This document shows, piece after piece, positions 33,936-46,593 of a DNA stretch of 64,000 nt. The first letter of the stretch is position 1. Every line of letters starts with the position of its first letter. A program made the position numbers and the translations under genes. The notes below the pieces were generated by a model. The model had not been told where the DNA came from, ran no database searches, and worked only from the letters and a program-made list of their open reading frames with translations. The stretch is from Nymphalis io. Its lineage: Eukaryota > Arthropoda > Insecta > Lepidoptera > Nymphalidae. The DNA lies in NCBI RefSeq assembly GCF_905147045.1, contig NC_065904.1:7874001-7938000 (forward strand), read 5' to 3'.

Positions 33936-36141
33936 TTTACTTATAATATTTTTTATCACATTCAAAATTGAATTTACAGTAGGTATAATGGTAGGTATTA
34001 GTCTTGAAACATTTCGTTGTTTGACGTTTCGTCTTTGGACACGCAATATGATTATAACTTATGCACTGTAACAAGATGGCATACGTATGTTTAATAGATT
34101 ATTGAAATTAATTTAGAATTGAAAGTAAAATAGATTAAGGAAATACATAAATGTATTGTATTAATTATAAAGTTTATTCTTTACAATGTTATTATATAAT
34201 ACAAATAATCATATTCAACCAAACGTAGTAGTCGAAGAAGATATATCAATAACGATCAATTTTAATTAAATTTTACTCTCAGCGTCAGTTATAAGATAGC
34301 TGCTTATTATTAAATTAAGCTAAGAGTAGTAAGGTAGATAAAGTTTAACAATACATCTGAAAAGTGCAAATCGAACAAATAAAATTGTTGATAAACTTTG
34401 CCAGCTGTGTACGATGAAAGGCTATTTGTAAAATTGTAACGTAATCTCTACATCAATTTTTTTAATTTAATAGAATTAAACATAAAAAAAACCATAAAAC
34501 GATTTTGTTTTATACGCAATATTTGTTGAATAGCCATTCAATATGATATCAATAACTTGTTTATCAATGTTTTTAAGCGTCGCAACGTGTGGCAAGCGAT
34601 TCGTCGAAGTCGCTAACTTGGAGCTCGTAGACCACGCCTCTTCCTGTGCCGGGCTCCGCGAAATTTTATCATTGCGTTCATTGATAAAAAAAAAATTATA
34701 TATACGAGTATAATATGGCTGAACTTGGTATTGTCAGTATGTTTTATATATTATGTTACATCATTAAAGATATGTGTCGGACGCATTGTTTATAAATTTT
34801 GACTGTCTGTGTAATCTGTGCACGAGGAAAATTGTGGATCAATCGTGAAAATAGATCAGTTTCACTGGTTTTAAATCATTGCAAACTCTTTTATACTACA
34901 CTACAGTTTATTGTTCTAGCTTATTGGCTTATTATCTGATATCTTTTTTGCATTGTTTTCTATGTAAATATACATACCTGCCTATTTTCACCTGTCAATT
35001 TAAGCTGTTTAACATTAACAAAACAAAATAATTCTCTAAAAAAACAATATTAAGTCATTGTACTTTTTTAATAGTTTAGGACTTTGATCCCAATGTAAGT
35101 TACCATGGAAACCCTTCAACTTAATTATTATCAACTAAATACCAACATTCGAGGCGTCTAAAGCTTTCTTTTTTATTCTCGTGGCAAGTTGTTTTCTTAG
35201 CTGTATATACTTCTTATATAAATATTATATTCAATGTCAAATCCAAAAAAAATGTTTTAAATGCCTGTAATGGTGTATCACACTGTACAAGCCTAGTATC
35301 GTAAATTTTTGTTGATAATTTTGTAAATATTTCGATGCTGTTTCTTCTATCGATAAATAAATAAATAAAATGCTACGATTATATTTATTTTTAAGTACGT
35401 CGGTACTCATTAAGATAAACATTAGTCACAGAAGCATTATAATAAATACGTTATATAACTAATGAGTAACTACATATATGTATATATAATGTATATATTT
35501 TTATATGTATAATGTATATATTTTTGTTATAAACGTAGATGATATTCGTTCCTTTAATTTCATTCTATGATTGTTTATTCTAATATGCATTCCAGTGATT
35601 TGAAACATTTGAACGTTTAAATAAATATCGTGTTGTTGGGAATCTGTTAGCATCGTTTGGTCAAGAATTTAAGGGTGATTTTTTACGATTAAAATTAATA
35701 AAACAAAAATAAACGATACATTGCAGTAGTCGGTAAGATTATTAGTAACACCTGAAGTGTGTATTCGCCCGTTTTTAACGACTTACGATCACTTTTTTTT
35801 ATATGTATATATCTTTAATTTCACATTAAACGCTTAACCCAAAATACACATAAGGAGTTAGTTGCGTTAAGTGCAATAAGGAGCCTCATAGCTAAAGCAG
35901 CGATCTCTTCCAAAAAACCTTTAAGGTGTCTGATCTCTTCGTATAATAAATACGAAAATAATCGATAATCAAATATTAAATATTAACGTATAGATTCATT
36001 TTAAAAATAATTATTTTTATTTAAAGTTTATACAAGTTACATTTACACATGTACACGAAACCAAATTTAGCGTTGTCATATGAAAAGATAAAACTTTTAA
36101 TAAGAGTCAACGTACTTTTTTATTTAGTTATTATGTTAGGT
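33936..36141. other. AT-rich non-coding stretch
   Basis: No gene. A GC-elevated patch lies at about 34575-34680 (GCTCGTAGACCACGCCTC). At 35465-35525 a short TA-rich tandem duplication (ATAATGTATATATTTTT twice) occurs. Confidence 0.45.
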
Positions 36142-36432
36142 ATTACTGATGGTAGAGGTTTGTGCAAGCTCGTCTGGGTAGGTACCACCCACTTATCAGA
36201 TATTCCACCGCAAAACAGCAGTACTTGGTATTGTTGTTCCGGTTTGAAGGGTTAGTGAGCCAGTGTTATTACAGGCACAAGGGACATAACATCTTAGTTC
36301 CCAAGGTTGGTGGCGCATTGGTGATGTAAGCGATGGTTAACATTTCTTAAAATGCCAATGTCTATGGGCGTTGGTGTCCACTTACCATCAAGTGGCCCAT
36401 ATGCTCGTCCGCCTTCCTATTCTATAAAAGAA
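36142..36432 (+). mobile_element. Family B repeat, full length
   Basis: A complete sense copy from ACTGATGGTAGAGG to CCTTCCTATTCTATAAAAG. Its A-tail is short. A few small deletions (for example TTGTTGTTCCGG) show that it is older than the 20692 copy. Confidence 0.84.
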
Positions 36433-38467
36433 ATGTTAATTGATTACTTTTTGATTGTTTATTAAATCAATTAAAAGCATTTGCAGATAAAGTAAATATA
36501 TTATATTCATTATAATGTTAGTTGTCATGACCTGCAGTCTGACGTCATTGTATTAAATACTTAGATGCTTTTTAGATTAGCATGCTTTATGCTAATCTGT
36601 TATTGTATATTTAGGGATCCACCACGACCCGACGTTTAAAATAAATATAAAAGAAATACTTTATTATCATTTTACCTATTTTGAAAAAGTTCTCAACCAT
36701 TAAACTTCAGCCCCATTAGGTATATTTATTAAACTTGTTAATTAATATAATTGTAAATAAATAATTATAAATTAAATCACTGAGCATAATTTAGTAATGT
36801 CTATCACAATCACAAATATTGAACATCATTTCTTTTGTGACCTTAATTAAAGATAAATAAAATTACCATTTCATTAAACGCGATTTGAATTCATTATTCA
36901 TGTTTGAAGAATAACTTCTTGATTAACCATTCATTACGTTAATTATATATAACAAATTAAATTTGGAATGCGTTCTAATATGTTTTTTTTTTATTTCTTA
37001 ATATTATGAACCAAAGATTATGTAAACCTAAAGGACAGCGTCTATCAAATTAAAGACGTGATTCTTTAACGTTACTAGATATACCTGTAAAGTGTACTAA
37101 GTGATTTGGTGTTGTTCTAGGGGCTGACGCCGACCGTGTGTGGTCTTTTAAATAAATCTTACAATTCAAAACAGCCAAAGCCACTCAATGGAACGTAATT
37201 TTCAACCTTGACCCGTTATAATTAGGTCGAGTTTAATCCGATAAGTTTTTGTTTGGACAATCTTTGGTTTCGTTAGTATGATTTTTTAAGGATAATAGCG
37301 AAAGTGTTAGTTCTGGTCTGTGTTTTTTACACGGTTCCGAGTGCATTCGGATGCGGAATTATATTTACATCTGTAAATGCAAATTAGAATGAATTTGCAA
37401 ATGTAAGATTCACGCCAGACGTTGCGTGGGTGAACCATTGTTCTTTGAAATACTGTTATGTCGCTGATATGTCTAATTACAGTATTACTCACTTTCATTG
37501 AAATATATCTTAACTTATCTTTTAAAGAAAAAGGGTAGTGTAAAAAATCTGGATTTAAACGTTTTCGGTTTTACATTAGTTAACAATTCTGCTCTGAAAG
37601 TAATTTTGACAAAAATTTGAGTAATTTAATAATGACACTATTTTGTTAAGTATCAAAACGTTGACCGATGGTCATAAATAATGTAATGACAGCTCAGTTT
37701 GACAGGTGGTTATCGCGCCATCTAGCGGAAACAGTGTGATAGGGAGGCGTGCGCTATACGTCAAAATATGAAACCTTTGATTTAGTGCCTCTTTCATCGA
37801 GAACTCCTTTGATTTATCAATAATTCCAAGCATGTGAGCTTGGTATTTTTAAGTACGATCTTACTTTCATGTCATACCATCTGAGATTATTCATTAATTA
37901 TCATGTTCGATGCGTATTTCGTATTATCTGATTTGGATGAGTAATTCTTTAATATCATACTGAGAATGTCGAAATAAAATATTATAATGTGTATTATGAC
38001 GGCGTAATCGTACGGGTCATGTTATTATTAAGAGAGACAGATAAAAAACATATTGAGATTGACATTAAAATTAAATAAATTAAATATTACCTGTGGAGAT
38101 TTTTTTTTGTATATTTAAAATGTAATATTTTTTTGAGATTTAAAGACTTAAAATAAAACAGTTATTAACATATTTGTTCTGCATTTAATTCTTACGTATT
38201 TATATGGAATGAACGAATACAGTTAATATGTTTATTGTGTTGAAGTATTCAGGTAGTATTAGGAAATTAATAAAGGCGAATGCGAGTTAAGCTGCGATTG
38301 TTTGTAAATAAGATGCGCCCGCGCTGCGGGGTGCGGCTCTTTAATCGGAAACACGAAGAAAGTGTGATCATTTTTGTATCTTTTATTTTTAAAACATCAT
38401 CACTGTTTCATGTTATTTTGTTTTATATGTTATCACTTATTAATAAAAACAAATGATTTTGTTGCAG
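36433..38467. other. Unique non-coding region
   Basis: No gene or repeat. It contains a TGACGTCA site at 36540-36547 with a perfect 10-bp inverted repeat of ATGCTAAT-type sites just downstream (36574-36598). It also has a candidate CTCF-like site (GCGCCATCTA) at 37715-37724 and a GC-rich patch at about 38316-38345. These are motif readings only. Confidence 0.4.
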
Positions 38468-38500
38468 ATTTGGAATTGCGGTATAACCTTGAAAAAAGAG
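38468..38500 (+). other. Candidate 33-nt microexon
   Basis: The sequence TTTTGTTGCAG precedes 38468 and GTAAGTT follows 38500, a strong acceptor and a perfect donor 33 nt apart. The length is a multiple of three and two of the three frames are open: phase 0 reads IWNCGITLKKE, another reads LELRYNLEKR. It lies on the same strand as, and 11 kb upstream of, the retained-like exons, so it could be a small upstream or 5' UTR exon of that gene. It may equally be a chance pairing of signals. The polypyrimidine tract is weak. Confidence 0.3.
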
Positions 38501-40699
38501 GTAAGTTGTTTTTATTTAATATTTCTATCGTTTCTTATCTTTTTTTTATATCTACATATTTAGAATTATATTAGCTAGAAAAAATAAATAAAGTTAGACA
38601 TATACCTATGTTTAGCTTACTACTTTTACAGGATTATATTATGTATCGTGAAATAAACCCTTTTTTAATAACAACTGACGTAAGAGGTTCAGTAAAAAAT
38701 ATCACGTCAGTAATCTAATGATAACATCTTAAATAAATCACAATAACAATTTAGATTCACGATGGAATTGTTATGATTTATTCAAACGTGGGTTGATGTG
38801 AATAAACCTATATATTAACATAATACAATGATGGTTGACAGATCGGTTAGATTCCATCAAACTATACTATGCACGGCCTGCAGCTGTATTTACGTTCTAA
38901 AACAGATTTAAATTCTTAAACCAATTTTATTGATTCATAGTAAGTCGTACAAATTACATTTGATCAATTACAGATTATTCAATATAATATAGTTCACAGT
39001 AATTCGATTTTTAAAATTGTAAATGTGTTTAGAATAAAAATATTTTTGTCTTGAACAATATAAGAAAAAAAAAACAAAATGAATTTGCTTGCTCGATCAT
39101 AAAAACTTTTTAGACTTTTTCGATGCGTTACGAACAGACGAATGACACGTTCTTTTATATAAAAAGCACTGTCGTCAATATTAAACGAGTTTTTATTTAT
39201 GCCTATTTAAATCGACGTGACGTTATTTGAACGCTATCTGGAAGGGTTCATATTGATTTAGCCTGTTTGTTTTGATGGGTGACTTTTCGAAGGCTAATGT
39301 AAAATATACTACGTGGTTGTTTTAAAAAAAAGAAGTAAAACATACTCATTATGAGACCTGTTTTGAGTGACTTTGGTCGAAGATTTAAAAGTAGGACATA
39401 AAAGAAATATAATCTTAATGTAAATATATGACTGAATTCAAGATTAAGAAACAATATTAGTGGGTAGTAATACCGTCTAATAAAATAGGTAATTTTTTGT
39501 GTATCACTTTCAACGTGTCACAATTGAAATAAATATATTTTTGTTTTATGTAATCATGAACTAATTGTTTTAGATAATAATAATTTTGTTTAGGTATAGA
39601 TATATCTACTTACCTACATTTTAAATTTATGTACGACGTTTTTTGATACCGACTTTTCACTTTAGAGGCTCTCTCATAAAAATCAAAAAAAGAAAAGGTT
39701 GTGGGCTCGTAAAAACACAACGTCACTGAGTTTGTCCCGCCAATTATTTTCAGTTCGAAAACTTTGATAAAGTCAAACGAAGATTTGGACATTGTCTTTA
39801 GCGATATTAAAATATTAATCTAAAATAAAAAACTCATAATCGTGTCCATGTCAAATGTCGAATATTAATCAGTCACAAATATTCAAATTAAATTAATGAT
39901 GTCGATTGTCGATACGCGACAATACATGCCTACTGGACCGACATCAATATGTGATTGATAACAACTCTGCTCGCTCTTTGGGCGAAGGGAGATTTATAAA
40001 CATCGAGCTACCCATCATTTAAATTTATGGCAAGGGTATTTATTATGACAATCATTTTTATATAAAAAAAACAATATTGTGTACATTAAAAAAATGGTAT
40101 AATATTAAAAAAAATTTAGATATTTTTTTACTTATATATAAAAAGTTTAAAATACAAGAACCGAATAAAATGTATTATTTTAATCGATTCGAAGTGGAAC
40201 GTTTTTTTTAAAAAAACTTTTTATTAAAGGATTGTTTTTCGTATATCTGTATACATAGGTGTAAACAATAAAAAACACATAATAAAAAAAAAAAAACATG
40301 ACGGATTAATCTAGATTCCTTTGTCTAAGTAAAAAAAAAACAAATATGTTCATTTCATTGTTGGGTAGGTACAGTTACAAAGTGGTATCCGTTTTGTTAG
40401 GTGACCTATCTGCGGTTATGGCATTAGTTTCCTGGTCCAACGTTTACGAGCACCACAAACCCTCAGTAATTAAACTTCGGTGTAACCTTTAACGATACAC
40501 CGCATACGCCATTGTCTCTTGCGTTACGAAACAAACTACAATGTTCATAGATAATTGTAAATATATTACATATTTAGTAGCTATTTTAATTGCCTATAAA
40601 CCTACATCAGTTATACCTACTTGATATATTTTTATTTGTCCGTTAGAACGGTGAGTACGATTGGTTGTCATTTGCAGCCTACAGATAATTTTTATGGCC
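38501..40699. other. AT-rich non-coding stretch
   Basis: No supported gene or clear repeat. Several A-runs of 8-12 bases occur between 40060 and 40340. The open frames at 39248-39454 and 39610-39792 (minus) lack any recognisable content. Confidence 0.45.
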
Positions 40700-40990
40700 G
40701 ATGGATACCATCCTGACCAATTTCGACCACGGCGGCCAATCTCAAGAGAGATAAGGCAATTGCGGAGGACATATATAACAAACACATAGAAGACATATAA
40801 GTGCACACATGTGTGCGCACACACAGATGCACTCCCTACTTCGACACTCGTAATCCGAAACTACCCGAAAGAGTTTAGGCGCAGGATCAACTTTTAGACT
40901 CCGTTAGACGCTGCTACTGCGAATCTTCGACAGAAAAACCCAATAACTTTTTATTGACCCGACCTACAATTTGCACCTAGGACCTCCACC
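40700..40990 (-). mobile_element. Family C SINE, diverged copy
   Basis: On the minus strand it reads GGTCCTAGGTGC (B-box region), TCAATAAAAAGTTATTGGG, CCTGCGCCTAAACTCTTTCG, then TGTGCGCACACATGTG and TCTCTTGAGATTGGCCGCCG, the order of family C. The tRNA head is mostly lost. The complete copy at 63573 shows the same blocks. Confidence 0.72.
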
Positions 40991-41167
40991 CTTATATCTA
41001 TTTATGGGCGAAAGTGTCTGTTCGTCAGGAACAAATTTGCTCTGTTGCCTAATGTAAATAAAAATCTGAGCATCATCAGTAGTATCTAAATAAAATAACA
41101 TGCTTTTACAATAATAACTGTTTCATATAGGTTATATTTCAATAGTTTTGTGTTAAATCACATAAAA

Positions 41168-41415
41168 CCGAGATGGCCTTAGTGGTTAGAATGCGTGAAT
41201 CTTAACCGATGATCGTGGGCTCAAACCCGGGCAGGCACCACTGAATTTTCATGTGCTTAATTTGTGTTTATAATTCATCTCGTCCTTCACCGTCAAGGGA
41301 AGGAAAACATCGTGAGGACATTAGACACATGCAGGTTGCATGTGTCTAATTTCATTAAAATTATGCCACATATGTGCCAACCCGCATTGGAGCAGCGTGG
41401 TAGAATAATAATAAT
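41168..41415 (+). mobile_element. Metulj-like SINE, 3'-shortened, with a small inversion
   Basis: The head and body are good (CCGAGATGGCCTTAGTGG, GGCTCAAACCCGGGCAGG), but the copy stops after GCAGCGTGGTAGAATAATAA. At 41320-41350 the CATGTGTCTAAT segment is present twice in opposite orientation, with 14-bp perfect arms and a GGT loop. Flanks AATCACATAAAA (41156-41167) and AATCATATGAAAA (41413-41425) may be a decayed duplication. Confidence 0.82.
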
Positions 41416-41425
41416 CATATGAAAA

Positions 41426-42099
41426 ATACAGAATAAATCAATAAATTGTTATTGATGGTTTTTTTTAATCGTATTTATTAAAAGCTGATCAAGTCAGGTA
41501 TAATTTATTTGTAGAATAGAAAAGTAAATGGCCTTAAAATACCAGGAAAATTATAAACAAGGATAAATGAAGCAACATTGTAAATGTAAATCAGACATAT
41601 ATAAAGACGTCGTAATTTCTTTGTATAGGGGAACTGACAAGAGTTGAGAATGCCTAATAAGGTGATTTATTCAAATACTCACTAAGCACGACATCCGTCG
41701 ACATCACTATTGATCTGACAGAAAATTAAATGAACACACTCAAAAAATTAAACTTTAATTTTAAGACATAATTTTATCATCGAGTAAACTTCCTTTTTCC
41801 TCTAAAAGTACACGAATCCGCGACAAATTCGCGGATTTTTGATTTCTACCTTCGCAATGACTCAGCTCAAATAAACGAGAATCACAAAGGCTTTTTATAT
41901 GCAATGATGGTTGTTTACAGTTTACGGAACTGAGTATAATGTAAACAAAAGCGATTCTTGGCGTTCACATGACAAATTCATGTTTTACAAAATATTAATG
42001 CGGTGCGTCATTTGATCACTCACAGTTCAATTTATATATATTTATGTAACCAAAGTTATATTTTAGTTTGACGATCCACTTAGCGCGACGCCACGCATC
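41426..42099. other. Non-coding stretch
   Basis: No gene. A perfect 9-bp hairpin (AATCCGCGA/TCGCGGATT, loop CAAAT) lies at 41815-41837, followed by T-rich sequence. Confidence 0.45.
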
Positions 42100-43620
42100 G
42101 ACTTCGAAAGAATACGACATGTTACATTTTAAAAGATTCTTCGAAGTATCACCCTGGCGGCGCGGGCGCGCCTACACATAGCACGCAATAAAACCAATCG
42201 ATTATTACCTATTTGTGTGAAAAGCGGAAGGAATAGGGCTAGTAAAGCGTCGAGGTGTGTTACAGGCACGAGCCGTGTCCGCCGGCGACGCTCGTGAGAA
42301 ACGTCAATATTTAAACGCCTCGCATTGCTACGCTTCGAAATTGTCTCAACGATTTCGATATTTTCCAATGTCAAATATTATGTTAATAGCCCTACGGACC
42401 GATGTTCCTGCGCACTCTATTAATTGCTCATCGATGTTGTCGACCGTCTTGCGTCACGTGTCCGACTATGTAAGCATAGATTTATCTCGATTCTAATTCG
42501 AAAGAACCCGTTTTTATTTGCGCTTTCTACGCATAAATAAATATATATTAAGGTATATTAACGCCGCTGTATCTGGCACGCGTCAATCAAGCGGAATGTA
42601 CATGAAACCCACCGATTTGTTACTCCGCCATTTTGAGTCATTTACAATAGCGGCCGCCATTTTGGTGACAATAATTAACTGATAAGTATCTTTGACCGAC
42701 CGCTTTCTAGTTTTTGTTTTCTAAAATAATTATCATCACAATAAGCGACACGATCTCTTTTAACTTACCGCTGTTGCGGTATTTTGAATAAAATTAAGCG
42801 ATCGAATTTAATATGACGATTTGTTTTAACTATTACAAATACTCGAACGAATTGTGTTAAGCGTCGCTTCATTAAGTCGTTTTAAAATCAGAATAATTAA
42901 AAACACCTAAGAGCAATGCTAGTAAACGAAAACAAGTGAATATTCAGTGTCTACGTAATCGATACTGAAAATATTTTAGCGAGTATTTGAAGCGTTAAAC
43001 AGCTGTTAAGCATGAGTTAGCGGCGCGCTTCGTCCAGTGCGCTGTGATGTGTGCCGGTGACGGCGCGGCGTCACGCCGTCAATGGGTCAGGTTATTTACC
43101 TCTTCTTATCACCTTTTGTTTTGCTCAAACACTTGGTTCATTTTGAACAGTTGTAGTAGCTTCCTGGCTTGTCTGTACGACGTTGACGGATAGATTTACA
43201 GATTGCGTCGGTTTTTAAATTTATCTGAAATCGGTTTAATTTCTAAGTTATTTTTAGTCACAAAAAAGTAATCGAACAAAAAGTGTTAGATGGAATGTTT
43301 AAACAAGATATCACTGAAAATCGAACAGTGAAGGACAACAGTGAAATAGAAGGACCCGAGCTATTTGAAGGGATAGCTAACAATAAAAGCATCGGAGGCC
43401 GATCGGCGATACAAGTCCTTGTGTCCACATTAGCATCTCGACGCAGGAGTGTGTGCAAACAGCGAGGGTCATCTGATGAAATGTTCAAAGGCTTTTAGTT
43501 CCCGAGAATTATTAAATGAAGGCCCAGGATCGTAATGTAAACATCGTGTGTTTGTCGAGCCAAGAACCTGTTGCTTTGTCGACGGTTTGATGTGTGTTTC
43601 GACTTATTGGCGGTTATTTT
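42100..43620 (+). promoter_or_regulatory. GC/CpG-rich block, candidate promoter or 5' exon region
   Basis: This is the longest GC- and CpG-rich block in an AT-rich window, with no match to the repeats. It contains two direct CGCCATTTTG motifs (42626-42635 and 42655-42664), the core bound by YY1/Pleiohomeotic. A very GC-rich core at 43020-43085 holds the inverted pair GACGGCG/CGCCGTC. Downstream, a 67-codon frame from ATG 43295 to stop 43498 is open without known similarity, and its opposite strand is open too. The orientation, and assignment to the retained-like gene 6 kb downstream, are inference. No TATA box is obvious. Confidence 0.35.
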
Positions 43621-45011
43621 ATGTGCGCTAATGTTAATGTTACTGCGGCAGTTAATACCGCAACATTGTGACACACTCGGGAACTATCTCTCTCTATGAT
43701 ATCGTTTTGTGTTCGTCTTTGTTCACTTTTATTCAGTTTTATGATGACTGTTTTTGTAAACATTGAAATGAGATTCATAAAAGTATCACACGGAGTATTA
43801 AGTTGTTGTAGCAGTTTTATAGTGTTTCCTATACATGTGAACGATTATACCATAGAATAAGTAAGTTTATAACTTAAATAAGCATCTTGTACAATCAACA
43901 ATTCCTTCGTCGCTTACGCAAACTTAAAGGCAGTTTTCCCTACACCGTCAACAATACATTGCACAAATGAATGTCGCAATAGGTTCGTGAAACGCCAGAT
44001 AAGTGTGGATATCTAGACAAATACGTAGTTCGGTCTAGGTAAATATGCAGGTAGCTGGGATTCTGGTGCTAACTCTGTTAATGTGTGGACAAAGCTGGTC
44101 GTGACGGATACCGCTAATAAATGTTCTAGGGAGTGAGGATGCGCGAACGTATACATCACGTAGCCTGCGGGAACCTGACGTTTTATTTTCCTTTTGTTTA
44201 AATTTCAAATGTATTTTTTGTCATCAATATAATGAAAGAAATTTATTAAAATAAGTTAACAATAGTTAAATATATATCAATGCTCTTCATACATGTGTGA
44301 TTAAAATGAGTCCTCGATATTTTTTAAATCACGCTTTCGCACTTGTAATATATTCGACGATATTAACAACTTAATGTTCAATATTTTATTACTGGTGTAT
44401 TTGCTTTGAATATCAAACAAGCTAAGCGTACACGACATCTTTCATTACAAGTTTCTATTTGATTACGGCTCATAAAAGCTGCTCGCGTAGAGGCGATTAC
44501 GATTTCTATCACAAATATAACTTAGTATAAGACGCAGCGATTTCACTGAAAGCTTTATCTTCAAATAATTTCAACAATATCGACTCGGATTAGAGTTCAA
44601 TATTCGTCGTAAAACTAATTTATGACCGTTAAAGATTACGTCTGAGGTTCGGTAACTTTACCATAAAGTAGCACTTTTCTAAGTATGGCTCATTCACTGC
44701 TATCTTTTCAAAATTTTATGACATTCTAATATGGTGCTCATTTATTAAACAATTGAGTGTAAAGTCCTATGCAGGATTTTGATGAAGGCGTTAATCAATG
44801 GTGTGTCCTTCTGTTTGTATCGCAGCTAGTATTGGTTCGGGAATCTTCTGAGAATGCTGTTGAGTTCATTCCTTATTTGTTTAAACAATAAGCGAGTCCG
44901 TTTTTAATGGTTCCGATCGATAAATTCCTTTACTTCGAAAATATAGATATTTTAAAACTGTCAAGATAATAGAGCTTAAAACTATATTACTATAAAAACA
45001 ATGAATGTTTT
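43621..45011. other. Non-coding stretch
   Basis: No confident gene. A 19-codon frame at 44045-44104 reads as a signal-peptide-like sequence and is discussed among the findings. The remainder is AT-rich. Confidence 0.4.
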
Positions 45012-45115
45012 ACTGCTGAGCTAAGGTGTCCTGCTTTTGAGAAGGTTGGGAGCTTATTCCAACACGCTGTTCCAATACACGTCGGTGGATACATATGGCA
45101 GATTTAAATCCGATG
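45012..45115 (-). mobile_element. Metulj-like SINE relic
   Basis: TTTTGAGAAGGTTGGGAGC, TTATTCCAACACGCTG and GTCGGTGGATACATATGGCAG are the reverse complement of the SINE 3' half, with substitutions. Only about 100 bp remain. Confidence 0.62.
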
Positions 45116-46593
45116 TAACTATAAATATTAAATAATATACAAAAACATATAAGTACAATTCGTTCTGAGTACCTTCAACAATTCCTTGTAAATGATTTTC
45201 AATGAAATGTTACAATAGACGAACATCATGACCCTAAGGGCAGTTAGCTCCGAGCGGAGATAAATATTACGACGTTGGAAGTGTTAAGTTATAGTAAAAT
45301 TCCGGTCATTTTTATTGACATATACAATTAAATATTATAGTCGAGTCTTTTATCGGAGTACAGTTACGAGTTTTATTATAAAATCACGCGACAGATTTCG
45401 ACAAAGACGTACGCGTTACTGAATCTGTTTGACTTATTATTAACGTACATTGTGCTAACTCCATCCTACTTATCGATGCTTGCAACTGTTTATTTCTCTC
45501 GACGATAATAATATAATAATATTTTAGGGAAGTTATTTACTTACACACCTAACGTTGATTTCGTATTACCAAAATCGTCTTATGTTTATTGATAAAGCGT
45601 TTAAATCAAATTGCGGTCATGTTAAAAAAAATAAACACGGAATTCGGTAGCAGTCGTGAACCATGAGAGAGTTGTATATTATGAAAAGTTGCTTATAGGG
45701 ATATATTTATCGATATGGATTTGAAGGGTTCTGTAGGAATTGATGAAATTATAATACAAGGAATTGAGGATTTGAGAAACACGTAGATATGTCACAATAT
45801 AAGTTTTAAATTGATTATAGGACAATTCAGTCATAAATCTCGAAAAAGTGACTTTATTTTTTCTATGTGTGACAAATATTGAAGTTAATCAAATTCAAAG
45901 GTTCTAGAATAGAACGATAGAATAGAACGATGTTTTGCAAACAAAATAAGAATATTAAAATCGGAATCGACCGAAAGTACCCTAAAACAGAGCGTTGCGG
46001 GAAGGTTGCGTGTCGTTCCCAACGAAGCGTTTATCCGAACGAAACATTTCACCGATAATAACTCCACACAATATAATAATGCGAATAATAAATAAAAATG
46101 GAAATAAAATAATAATTTTAATGCCGTAATTGAGGCCGCGGGCTGGCGGCGACCGCGCTCATTTCGAACGATCTGATTACCTACAGTTTTGTTATATTGA
46201 TTCCGATGGAACTTTAAGTACTCGGCTATCGACTCAGGACTGGTTCCCCAACCTCATTACAGTCGGTTCGCGTGAAATGGATCCGCAATGCCTTGTTTTC
46301 TTATATAAACGCGCCATTTATGCCTAGCCTTGGGACTTTAATGTAAGGTTTGTCATCAATGTTCAGTGTGGTCAACTTCTTGGAATGGGAACTGTGGAAT
46401 TAAACGTTGAAACCTATTGCGAATGAAAATAGAAAATTAGAAAATGCTCCAATGACTGTCAAGTATATGTAGACCTGTAGATGATATGGTATGTTGTGAA
46501 GACTTGTGCTCCTATTGGATATTTTATGTTTTAGTTAAAGAATTGACTATCAATAGCCGATTATAATCATTATTGTAACGAGTTTGATTTGAG
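45116..46593. other. Non-coding stretch with a GC-elevated block
   Basis: No supported gene. The block at 46130-46330 is GC-elevated and open over 65 codons in one frame, from a non-ATG start, but has no splice sites in place and no recognisable domain. It may be conserved non-coding DNA. Confidence 0.4.

Noticed and set aside
41815..41840. A rho-independent terminator, because of a 9-bp hairpin followed by T-rich sequence
   Set aside because: The setting is eukaryotic nuclear DNA; the hairpin is recorded only as a structural feature.
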